Below, piece by piece: positions 43,561 to 52,960 of a DNA stretch of 64,000 nt. Location of the stretch: NCBI GenBank assembly GCA_014155875.1, contig JACEFZ010027114.1:136501-200500 (forward strand). Reading direction: 5' to 3'. The notes under the pieces are model-generated. The model searched no databases. It had not been told where the DNA came from and saw only the letters and a program-made list of their open reading frames with translations. Source of the DNA: Cepaea nemoralis. Lineage: Eukaryota > Mollusca > Gastropoda > Stylommatophora > Helicidae. Position 1 is the first letter of the stretch. Each line of letters begins with the position of its first letter. A program made the position numbers and the translations under genes.

Positions 43561-46310
43561 CATTCATTCATTCATTCATTCAGTAGCATGACCTTTGCAG
43601 AACCTCGCTCCCATAATAACTGTGACAGGTTTGCCTTGGGTATTGAGAGTTAACCAAGCCCCAGGGGTCCTTAGCACTCCCGTGTATTCTAACCCCAGGG
43701 GTTGGATGGGTAGATACACTGTTTACCCTGTGGTTGCCCTCAAATGGTATAAATAAGTCTACAAGCCCTTCCAGATTCTAGACCCCCACTCTCTACCTTC
43801 TCCCTTGGGACAATGAACCCTGAGGTATCGACCGAGACCACACTCAATCACTGTACAAAGAATCAGTCAACATCAACAAAGTTTATTCTACCCTAAAGAT
43901 AATAGGTAGGATAAGAACACCCTGATAGTATAAACTATTTACAATAGCAGAAGATAGGTTAGAGACAGAATCAGAGATAGATATGCTTCGTTTATCATCA
44001 CGAGGCTGACGTGCAGGTTTGAGACAGATGTTCCGTCCAGTCGGTCCGACACTCACCCGGCTCTCTTCCAGACTGATGACTGGAACCTATGGAGACCACT
44101 CCGTCCCCAGAGCTAAGATCAGATGTCAGAGGAACTACCTCTTCGGACCTCAGACTGCTGGATGAACTTCTCTGCTCTGTCCCACTGAATCGCTGTGACC
44201 AACTTTCACAGTTATCAAAGTACAGCCTGGTATGGAGACCCTCTTCCTTGAGGCGACCCCAGTTGATCTCTAGGTTTCTCTAGACGTAACACATGACCAA
44301 CCTAATGGTCCCGCAGAATAATTGTATACCCCTGATTGGGTAATGAATCAGCACTGCAACAAGTCAACACAGTCACTAGAAAAACACCAATGTTCCTGTA
44401 ACTGAGTTCAATAGTCACTACACTGTCGCATGTTCAGACTCCCTCAGAGTCCTGCACACATCTTGAAATATGGTTGAGCTTGGTAACCAAACATAATGTC
44501 TTTATTTCTATGACTCGGTTGTTCGAATGCTTGAGTAAGAACTATTCATATTCAGCATACACAGTTCATAAAGGTCTGGATGAGTGGACCTGTCTACCAC
44601 CTCGAGTTCGAGTAAGAAAATACGCCAGCTGGTGGGGGTCTAGTCATGACCGAACACTCGTGCCAACGTAGTTACAGCCCCTTTGGTTTGGGCCAATCTT
44701 TGCCTGGTCTGTCCCACGTTTAGGCGGAAACACATTGATTTGGACTTGATGAGCTCCCAGAGCTGCGCCTACCCCACCTTGGTAAGTCTCTCTGGAGTGA
44801 GCCTGCTATCATAGCTCCATAGTAAATCAACCTTCATTATACACCGGCAAGATTGCTCTGGTAGATGAACTATATTCTGAAATAGTCTTAATCACAGTTC
44901 TAATATGGAAAAACAAACCATCTAGTTCCACTAGTGCTGTTGCAGGGTTCTAGAATCACGTGGTGAGTATGAGTCATGCATGGTGATTCTCCCTCTTGCA
45001 TAATGTAGCACAGTCAGGCGTGGTAAAATAGGTATTGTGACCCTTCGCCATGGATCACGTAGTGGTTTCCGGCAACTTAGTAATAGGCTGGTTCTAACAG
45101 GCAACACCTGAACCGGTTGATTGTTTCCAGTCAGCTTCAATGACTATCTTACGCCAGCAGGTCGTGAAATGACAGTCCGCTGAAACTTGGTTGTGGGTGA
45201 AGAAGTGGGTTCCCTGCTACCCAAAAGCAGACCCTTCTCACACAAGAATTAGAAAGTGAATCAGCTGTGCCAGCCACATTTCTCCCTCGTGCGGACGAAT
45301 GCGCTCGAGAAAGAAGTGCTGCACGAAGTGTGGCAACTCCACGTGAAACTCTATTTTCCACAGTGGACTTCTAGGTTCTAACCGCACGGGAAGTTAGTGT
45401 TGTACTGAGCCACCTTGGACATCCAAATCCCGGTGGTTCTCGAACCTTCCAGATGGAAAATTCCTACTGGGCTATCCCCGATCTATTTATAGGCGGGAAA
45501 GTCCCGGATGACGCCGAATAAAGTGGGAAATCGCCCAAATGAATTGCCGTTTTGTCACAATAACCTTCCGGAAAACCTCTCGATCATAAGCAAGATGTCC
45601 CGCGTCTGATACACCCATCTGGAGATCATCCGCCACATCCTGCACCCATCTTCTCTTTGGCCTTCCTTTCCCTCTCTTCTTAGGCATATACTCCTCCATT
45701 ATTGTTCTCTCCAAACTTTCGTGACGTTTCAAGTGACCAAAAATATTTCAATTTTCTTTGTTTTATCGTCTTTATTAGCCAGGCTTCTTCAATATTCAGC
45801 TGTTGAAGTATGGATGCATTTGTTCTTTTCTTTACCCAAGATATTCTTAGAACTCGTCTATAACATTTATATTCAAAGGCATTTATGCGCTGTTCAGCTT
45901 GTTTAGTAACTGTCCTGGTCTCGCAGGCGTATATTGCCATGGGAAAGATGCATGCTCTTAAAAATCTAACTTTTGTAGTTCTGTCTGTCCCACTCCATAA
46001 TTTATTCAGTTGTATTAGTCTTTGAAGAGCAATTGATAGTCGTCGTTAATTTCTTTCATTGTGTCACCGTTGTTGGTAATCAATGACCCAAGATATTCAA
46101 CATTTTCCACCACCTCCAATTTTTCCTCATTAACATATATTTCTTTCTCCATATTTGTTTTATCTGTATGCATTATCTTTGTTTTTGCAATGTAAAGATA
46201 TAAGTTGAGATTTTCACTATTCAATTGGGTTGAGGCTATTAGGTTTTCTATACCATTCTGTGTTGTGGATAGCAATACTGTATCATCAGCATACCGAATC
46301 TCTGGTATGC
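43561..46310 (-). mobile_element. LINE family B, minus strand, interrupted by a solo-LTR-like element
   Basis: The 3' end starts with CATT repeats at 43561 (TGAA tail). It resumes at 45565 after the insertion and runs back through GRPKRRWVQDVADDLQ (45620), the RT C-terminus (MAIYACETRTVTKQAEQR, 45930), EYLGSLITNNGD (46080) and the YADD box near 46290. Truncated at about 46310. Several frameshifts. Confidence 0.8.
43621..45559. mobile_element. Solo-LTR-like insertion, 1939 bp, TGTGACA...TGTCACA ends
   Basis: Perfect 7-bp inverted ends and a 5-bp target duplication ATAAC (43616-43620 and 45560-45564) within LINE B. No coding domain. TATA-like sequences occur near both ends: TATAAATAAG at 43749 on the plus strand and CTATAAATAG on the minus strand at 45484-45493. 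AATAAA lies at 45516 (plus). Orientation therefore cannot be settled. A solo LTR from recombination is the simplest reading. Confidence 0.7.
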
Positions 46311-46311
46311 C

Positions 46312-46415
46312 ATGACGATGGCAAACCATTGAACGTAAAAACGTGCCAAGACGTCAAAAATGGCAGTAAAATGCTGGTGTTGACTGCAACGTCCTGTAAA
46401 TGATATGCAACTTAA
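46312..46415 (+). repeat. SINE family 2, 3' fragment
   Basis: GATGGCAAACCATTGAACG through GTCCTGTAAATGATATGCAA matches the tail half of SINE 2. Confidence 0.55.
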
Positions 46416-46439
46416 CAAAACATATAGAACTGTTACCCT

Positions 46440-48180
46440 GATAAATCATGATAGTAACATTCTACTAAAAATAATAATAGGAAGACAATAAGAAAATGCA
46501 AAATGAGAATAACGTGGTTCATTCAAGTTGCATTTAGACAGGGAATAGGAACAATAGATCACATACACAACATGCGTTTAACAGTAGAGAAGTGTAGATA
46601 ATTTAATGTAAACCTATTCTTTTGTTTTGTGGATTATTCAAAGGCATTTGACTGTGTACAACATAAGGAATTTTGGGAAATCATGAGAAAAATGGGCTTC
46701 CCATCACATGTAGTACAACTCATAACAAATATCTATCTAGACCAGTGGTTCTCAACCTTTTTTGATCTGTGCCCCCCTTCACCATATTTTCAGAACGTCA
46801 TTTCCCCGTTTCGTATTTCCTACCTAAAAATTTGGTCCGTGCTCCCCTTCACCATATTTTCAGAACGTCATTCCCCCCCCCCCCAGCCCCCCCCCCCTTT
46901 TCGTTTTTCCTAACTAACCCCCCCCCCCCCCCCCCCCCCCCCCCGCCTTCGCCCCTACACAGTATACGTAATTATGGAAGCTAAGTTTAATAGCATATAC
47001 TAAAACAAGACGTGCACATAAAACGTGATTTGTGGGTCTTCTTTCTTTATAAAATGAATTTTAGAAGGGTGAGACGTAAAGAACCGTAAAGAATGAAGGG
47101 AAAAACGATATCAAGTAATCGGTTCCTGTATTAAGTCGATCTTGAAATAATCTTAATTCCCCCCCCCCCCCCCCCATGCTGGAAAGCATGGGGGGGGGGG
47201 GATTCCCCACCGGTTGAGAAACACTGATCTAGACCAAAAAACCAGCGATTAGAATAGATGGCGAGACATCAGATTGGTTTTACATCAAGCACGGAGTCCG
47301 ACAGGGCTGTGTGCGGTCCCCTTATTTGTTTAATCGGTACGCCGAAAATATAATGAGAAATGTCAGAGATGATATATCCAAAGATCAATATGATGCCATA
47401 AATATTGGTGATCATAAATTACTAGAAATTAGATATGCTAATGATACAGTATTACTATCTAAACAGAATGGAATATAAGAACTAATAGCCTCAACCCAAA
47501 AGAATAGTGAAATTCACAACTTATATCTTAACATAGCAAAAATGAAGATAATGCATACAGAAAAAACTAATATGGAGAAAGAAATATACGTTAATGAGGA
47601 TAAATTGGAGGTGATATAACATTTCGAATATCTTGGGTCATTAATTACCAACAATGGTGACACAATGAAGGAAATTAAAAGTCGAATATCTACTGCTCTT
47701 CAAACACTGAAACAACTGTATACATTGTGGAATGGGACAGAGAGAACTACCAAAATTAGATATTTAAGAGCATGCATTTTCCCATTGTAACATACGCCCT
47801 TATCAAACAAGCTGAACAACGCATAAATGCCTTTTAATATATATGATATAGATTGTTCTAAAAGTATTTTGGATGCAGAAAATAACAAATGTATCCATAC
47901 TACACGAACTGAATAATGAAAAATGTTGGCTACTAAAGATGATAAAACAACGAAAATTTAAATTTATGGTTACATGAAACATGATGAAAGTTTGGAGATT
48001 ACAATTATGGAGCATTATGTGCCGGGAACAAGAAAAAACAAAAAACGGAAGGCATAAGAAAAAACAGGTGCAGGATGTGACAGAAGATCTCCATATGGGT
48101 GTATAGCTCGAGAGACCGTATATTTTTCCGGATGTTTGTTATGGGAGCTAAATTCTGCAAAAGAAATACTACTGAATGGA
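46440..48180 (+). mobile_element. LINE family B, plus strand, interrupted by a hAT MITE
   Basis: RT remnant with FVDYSKAFDCVQHKEFWEIM near 46628, continuing after the MITE with GVRQGCVRS-like sequence near 47295, RYANDTVLLS near 47430 (box altered from YADD), KTKIMHT-like and GSLITNNGD near 47635, and a decayed C-terminus to 48180. Full of stops. It faces the minus-strand copy at 43561-46310 head-to-head. Confidence 0.7.
46743..47226. mobile_element. hAT-type MITE, 484 bp, 8-bp target duplication
   Basis: Ends CAGTGGTTCTCAACC and GGTTGAGAAACACTG are inverted repeats of the Charlie-type hAT style. ATCTAGAC flanks both sides (46735-46742 and 47227-47234). The interior has long C runs (46870-46945) and a C/G-run hairpin around ATGCTGGAAAGCAT (47161-47202). 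No transposase. Confidence 0.88.
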
Positions 48181-48512
48181 TGGCGTTTATCATTGCTTTC
48201 TGAACGACGGACGCTTAAATCATTGTTATAAATCAACGAAGTGCGGTCTGCTTCCACAGCGCCTGCAGCTGGTTTCGAACCCGTTATGCTGTTTTATAAA
48301 GCTCGCTCACTCCCCCCCCCCCCCCCCCACCAGCCACTATTGACGGGGATGAAACGACCTTCCTCTGCATGCACAGTTTATAAATTAGTACCAACAATAA
48401 CTGACAGTTCAATCGAATAAAATAAACACATGTAAAGGAGAATGGAAGCTGCGGTAGCGTAGACTCTGGCCTATCGGATCAGTTGTCAAGGGTTCAAATC
48501 CACACCGAGACT
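48181..48512. repeat. SINE fragments, C run, and a tRNA-like head
   Basis: 48180-48300 is a reverse SINE 2 fragment (TTGCTTTCTGAACGACGG). A C run is at about 48311-48329. 48449-48512 has an A-box-like TAGCGTAGACTCTGG and B box GGGTTCAAATCC at 48490-48501, a tRNA-like SINE head that ends at the LINE A tail. Not a clear tRNA gene. Confidence 0.45.
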
Positions 48513-48523
48513 CAATCAATCAA

Positions 48524-50389
48524 TCATGTGCCATGCCGGAAAGCGTGGGCGGTCATGACTCGCCATTTCACTCGATCACCAGTGTCGTGGATCAGCTCAG
48601 TGTTCCTGTCTCGTTCATGCCATGTGGCCAAGCCATCCAGGTATTTTCCTCTCGGTCTGCCTCTTGGTCTGTTCCCTTCGATCTTGCCAGTTATCACCAA
48701 GTTCTCCAATCCATTTCTTCTCATAACATGTCCAAAAAATGTTGACTGTCTACGTCTAATTTCTCTAATCAGTTTACGATGTTCATTTGTCTCCTGTAGT
48801 ACTTGGTCATTGGTTTTTCTGTCTGTCCATGGTATTCTTTGCATTTTCCTCAGAAACCACATTTCTGCAGCCATCAGATGTTTTTCAGCTTGACTGCCCA
48901 TTGTCCAAGTTTCACATCCATACAAAAGAACAGGCTCTATGTATCCCCTCAACACTCTTTTTCTCGTTTCAATTGACATCTTTTTATTGGTCAGAATGTT
49001 TTTCATCTTGCTAAAGGCTACTTTCGCCATGGCGATTCTTGTTCTAATCTCTTCAAGGCATTTCCCATCAGATGTTATGACTGTTCCAAGATAATTGTAC
49101 CGATTCACTTGTTGAATATTTCCATTTACTTGTTTATTACATTGTGGCACTTCTTCCTTCCTAGTGACGACCATAACCTGAGTCTTTTTACAATTTAATT
49201 CTAACCCCAGTTGCTCACTGTGTACAACAACCGCATCTACTAATTGTTGCAGGTCCTGCGCATTGTCTGCAATCAATACTGTATCATCTGCATATCTAAT
49301 GTTATTGATGTTTCGTCCTCCAATGCTGATTCCATTTATATCCTCTACATTTCTGAAAATATTTTCACTGTATAGGGAAAAAAGATCTGGAGACATCACA
49401 CATCCCTGCCTAACACCTCTCTTAATTGGCTGATACTGTCCCACTTCATTATCAATCCTTATTGCAGCTTGTTGTTTCCAATATATGTTCTTCTTAAGTC
49501 TAATGTCTTTCCCATCAATTTGTAGATCTGCAAGCATATCCACCATGTTGACATGTCTAACTCTATCAAAAGCCTTTGTATAGTCAATAAAGCAAAGATG
49601 TATATCCTTGTTTACTTCTATAGCACGTTCAATAACTGTTCGCAACATATACACAGCATTTACTGTACCCTTTCCTTCTACAAACCCACATTGTTCTTCC
49701 CCTATTTCAGGTTGTATCTTCTTCCTCACTCTTTGCGTGATAATTCTTAGCAAAATCTTTGTGGTGTGACTCATTATACTAATTGTTCTATGTTGATCAC
49801 ATTCCAAGGTTCCTGATTTCTTTGGGATTGCAATAAATACAGAGATACATAATTCAGGAGGTATATCTCCAGTATCATATAATGTGTTCATCAGTCTGGT
49901 GACTTGCTCTAGTCCAAATTCTTCTAAAGCTTTAATCATTTCTGTTGTGATGTTATCTGCACCGGGGGCCTTGCCAGCTTTCATATGCTTAAGAACATTT
50001 CGAGCCTCCATCTCCAAAATTGGCGGTCCTTCATTATTAAATCTAATATCATACTGTTCGTCTCTGTTATCATCATAAAGGTGTTTCACATAATCTGTCC
50101 ATACATGTAGAATCTGGTATTTTTCTATTATTATTTTGCCATTTTTAGTTTTTAGACATCCTGTTGATGTACTTGTTCTTTTATTAGTAAGTTCCTTAAT
50201 TCTTTTGTGCACTAATTTAGTATTTTGACTGTTGTGTTGGTTTTCAATTTCTAAGCACTTTTCCTCAAGCCATGATTCTTTTGCCTCCTTAAATAATATT
50301 CTGACTTGTCTGTGGATTTCTTCACATTTTACAGAATTATTTTTGTTGAGTCTTCTTGTTTCCATGAGGTGTAAAATTTCTTCAGTCAT
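48524..50389 (-). CDS. Reverse transcriptase ORF of LINE family A (621 codons)
   Basis: Open across 1866 bp with all RT blocks in order. From the N-terminus: basic linker; AGKAPGADNITTEMIKAL near residue 140; GTLECDQHRTISIMSH; FIDYTKAFDRVRHVNM with the first catalytic Asp near residue 270; IKRGVRQGCVMSPDLFSLYS; the YADD box (plus positions 49283-49294) near residue 367; YLGTVITSDG; GYIEPVLLYGCETW; and a C-terminal GRPRGRPRGKYLDG basic patch. Normal RT length for RTE-like elements. The first Met is not necessarily the true start; the frame is part of a longer ORF whose endonuclease is cut. The open frame suggests a young copy. Confidence 0.85.
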   Translation of the reverse strand: MTEEILHLMETRRLNKNNSVKCEEIHRQVRILFKEAKESWLEEKCLEIENQHNSQNTKLVHKRIKELTNKRTSTSTGCLKTKNGKIIIEKYQILHVWTDYVKHLYDDNRDEQYDIRFNNEGPPILEMEARNVLKHMKAGKAPGADNITTEMIKALEEFGLEQVTRLMNTLYDTGDIPPELCISVFIAIPKKSGTLECDQHRTISIMSHTTKILLRIITQRVRKKIQPEIGEEQCGFVEGKGTVNAVYMLRTVIERAIEVNKDIHLCFIDYTKAFDRVRHVNMVDMLADLQIDGKDIRLKKNIYWKQQAAIRIDNEVGQYQPIKRGVRQGCVMSPDLFSLYSENIFRNVEDINGISIGGRNINNIRYADDTVLIADNAQDLQQLVDAVVVHSEQLGLELNCKKTQVMVVTRKEEVPQCNKQVNGNIQQVNRYNYLGTVITSDGKCLEEIRTRIAMAKVAFSKMKNILTNKKMSIETRKRVLRGYIEPVLLYGCETWTMGSQAEKHLMAAEMWFLRKMQRIPWTDRKTNDQVLQETNEHRKLIREIRRRQSTFFGHVMRRNGLENLVITGKIEGNRPRGRPRGKYLDGLATWHERDRNTELIHDTGDRVKWRVMTAHAFRHGT

Positions 50390-50755
50390 TCATTTCTTAC
50401 GACCCACCTTCTTTAGTTTTGGAATAGTTGTTTCTGCAGCTACATTGATTGAATTCTTCAAAGTTTCCCATTGATCATCCACATCCTGAAATAATATCTC
50501 TAGATCAGCCAATATTTCAAATCTGTTCTGTACTTCTATGTTGAATTTGTTTTGTATTTCCTTGTTATTACTCAATGTACACAAATCATATTTAGTGTTT
50601 CCTGTTATATACTTGACTTCCTTCAACTGTATCCTCAATGTTCCTGTGAGTAATCTGTGGTCACTATAACAATCAGCACTGGGAACTGTTTTTGCTACTG
50701 TTAGCGCGTTTCTAAATCTTCTGCTAATGAGAATGTAGATGCAGTCTGAAGGCAA
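50390..50755 (-). pseudogene. C-terminal end of APE endonuclease, LINE family A
   Basis: A 121-codon frame containing SADCYSDHRLLTGTL, the SDH motif that closes the APE active site, then KYDLCTL and FEILADLEILFQDV linker sequence shared with 13604-13770. The rest of the endonuclease is absent. It continues into the RT frame after a stop at 50390-50392 (TGA). Confidence 0.75.
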
Positions 50756-50774
50756 TCCAAGTCTAATCAGACAG

Positions 50775-51600
50775 CCCTAATTTTTTGTTGAGATTACTAC
50801 TTGTTACACCCACGAGTTAAAAGTTTGTAACACAAACTGGATCTCTGATTCAGGGGTCCAACAATATCCACCGCTGCACTTTCAAACGGTCTAGAGGCCA
50901 ATGTAGAAGGTTGGACCTCCGCTGACAGTGTGTTGTAAGTCTTTGCCAGTCTTATTGAATACAATAAGGTCGGCATTTGATTGGGGTGTTATCAGTCAGA
51001 ATGATGGAGTGTTCGATCCTGTCAGTCCTGTCAGTTACACACAATCACAGTTTAAGTTTTCAAATTCAGATCAAATGAAATATCAAATACAATTTTGGTA
51101 GAATTTTACACTTTTCTGTGGGAAAATGGTCTTATAAGTGCTTGAAGGAGGTTCAAGCCCCACCTTCTGACACCAAATCGGACCCTGCCTGTCAGCAACT
51201 CAGCTTTAACAGGCATACATGGATTACTCTTTTGTCCCACACGAAATAACAACTCGTACGTCGTACAAAAGGATACAATTATGATACAACTTTATTCGGA
51301 GCTAGTTCTACATTAGCTCTGCGAGCGGATAACCACATAGGTAATATTTATCATGGTATATCATGATGATGTTACGTGAAGAATGGTATCGATGTTAACA
51401 TCTACAGAAGTTAGTCTAAGTCATAACTATTGCTACTGTCCTTTGTAAGCAACAAAGTATTCACAGCGAATACATCAGTCCGTCTTCTACGCTGTCGGGT
51501 CCCGGTCTGACGATCTTCGTGGCGTGTCCAGCCACGTGCAGTAGATCCTTCGTGCGTCAGCGGGTTTTGCGTGCTCGGAGTTCCAGCACGCAGTTAGTGA
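50775..51600 (-). mobile_element. Deleted Gmr1-like element fragment (LTR end, PBS, integrase piece)
   Basis: Minus strand: part of an LTR (51190-51600) with AATAAA at 51291-51296 and end GTTGCTGACA, a 14-nt gap, a primer binding site at 51160-51175, then after a large deletion an integrase piece (LASRPFESAAVDIVGPL, about 50830-50900) matching 27748-27800 of element 1. The gag and protease are missing. The LTR end and PBS match element 2 (56603-56642) closely. Confidence 0.65.
51160..51175 (-). promoter_or_regulatory. Primer binding site complementary to tRNA-Leu 3' end
   Basis: Minus strand reads TGGTGTCAGAAGGTGG. Its complement ends TTCTGACACCA and is preceded on the plus strand by a T-arm-like GGTTCAAGCCC (51150-51160). 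This resembles the animal tRNA-Leu(CAA) 3' end, from established knowledge of that tRNA. Confidence 0.6.
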
Positions 51601-51696
51601 CTGGTCAACCGTTTAGAGTTACCAGTGTTGCGTGGACACTTCTCGTGATGCGGGTTCCCCCATTCTATTCTGGGTGACTCTGACAGCATCATTGAC

Positions 51697-52960
51697 TTGG
51701 CTCTGGTGTCGCCCACCATCGCACCAAGGTGCCGGTGGGGTACACTGGGATACCACGATAGTGACCACTACCCTTGTGTTATCCTGATCAAGAAAGACGG
51801 GGCCATGAGTCAAAGAAACAAGACAAATGCCTTCCCGTACGACAACACTGGTCAAGACGCCATAATCAAGATCAGAAGAAGGAAACTAACTTCCTCCCGC
51901 AGGAGACAAGAAAGATGGTTGCAGCCACCATGGTGGAATGGAGAGGTCGAGAAGGCATGGCTGGGAAAGAGGCAGGCTGTCAAAGACTGGCAAAATGGCC
52001 AGGAAGGCTAACATGCCACAGTTTGAGTTGGCGAACCTGAAGACTGAGGTCGATAGGACGACGACTTTATTCAAATCCTGCGCCAAACAGGCTAAGGCCG
52101 AGAAATGGGACGAGTTCTGCAGGAAGGTGTGCTCCGAGCGATCTCTTACGACATTCTGGCGCCTCCACAAGAGCATGAACGGTGCTGCACAACGTAGGGG
52201 TATTCCAGACTTTCAAGGCACAGACCTTGCATGGAAAAAGTCGGATGCGGATAAAGATAAGGCCCTTCTTGCACGCTACATAGAACAGACTGACCAGAAA
52301 GACGAGCCCGCCAGACAGAGGACCACAACGACACTCTCTCAGTTGTGCGAGGGGGTCGGGACAGACGAAGAATGGACAATCACAGCTGAGATATTGCGTG
52401 CGATGCTCAAAAAATCACCTAACACCGCCCCAGGCCCAGACGGCATCCGATATGGTGACCTACTGGTGATATCAGATGATGACATGGAAGAACTGGCCAG
52501 AGAATTCAACACCAGTATCCAGAGGGGTCAGGTCAAAGAAGAATGGCTACACAGCTACTTGCTGCCGCTGCCAAAACCGAACAAAGTCCATTCCAAGATA
52601 AGCGGCTACAGAATCATTACGATGCAGAATACTGTTGGCAAGCTACTGGAGAAAACTGTCGCACACAGACTTGCTTGGGACTTGGAACAGCTCGGCTGCT
52701 TCCCGCCCACACTTGGAAGATACAGACGCAACAAAGAGTCATGGCTGAATGCAGCGGTCTTTGCTCAAGATGTTTACGAAGGATTTCAGGTCAGAGAAGA
52801 GACATGTGCGGCCGCCATAGACTTAGAGGACGCATATAACAGAGTATCGTTCGAGCACTTGATGCAAACCCTCCTCAGACTGAAAGTGCACCCTCACCTT
52901 GTACGATGGATAGCTGCAGTGCTGCTCCAAAGGAAGGTGGTGCTAAGATGCGGGAGTTAG
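51697..52960 (+). pseudogene. Family C endonuclease end, linker and RT N-half
   Basis: The endonuclease C-terminus and basic linker run in one frame to 52011. A frameshift near 51990 leads to the 340-codon RT frame (51938-52960). That has TFWRLHKSMNG, the fingers motif TAPGPDGIRYGDL near 52430, YLLPLPKPNK, and the first catalytic Asp in AAIDLEDAYNRVSF near 52815. It ends at TAG 52958-52960, where the other copy has tryptophan (CGS-stop against LGAW). A single TGG-to-TAG change explains it; the frame continues unchanged after the stop. Confidence 0.8.

Larger units (their letters stand above)
48513..50765 (-). mobile_element. LINE family A, best preserved copy, 5'-truncated in the endonuclease
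   Basis: Reverse-strand element starting (3' end) with CAATCAATCAATC at 48513. Holds a long uninterrupted RT frame and, upstream, the C-terminal end of an APE endonuclease. Five other RT-bearing or tail fragments of this family lie in the window. The missing endonuclease N-terminus means it could not have moved by itself. Confidence 0.85.

Noticed and set aside
48340..48370. GACGGGGATGAAAC as a hammerhead core
   Set aside because: The CUGANGA and GAA spacing and helix II are absent.
48449..48512. Possible tRNA gene
   Set aside because: B box present, but no clean cloverleaf and it runs straight into a LINE tail; kept only as a tRNA-like SINE head.
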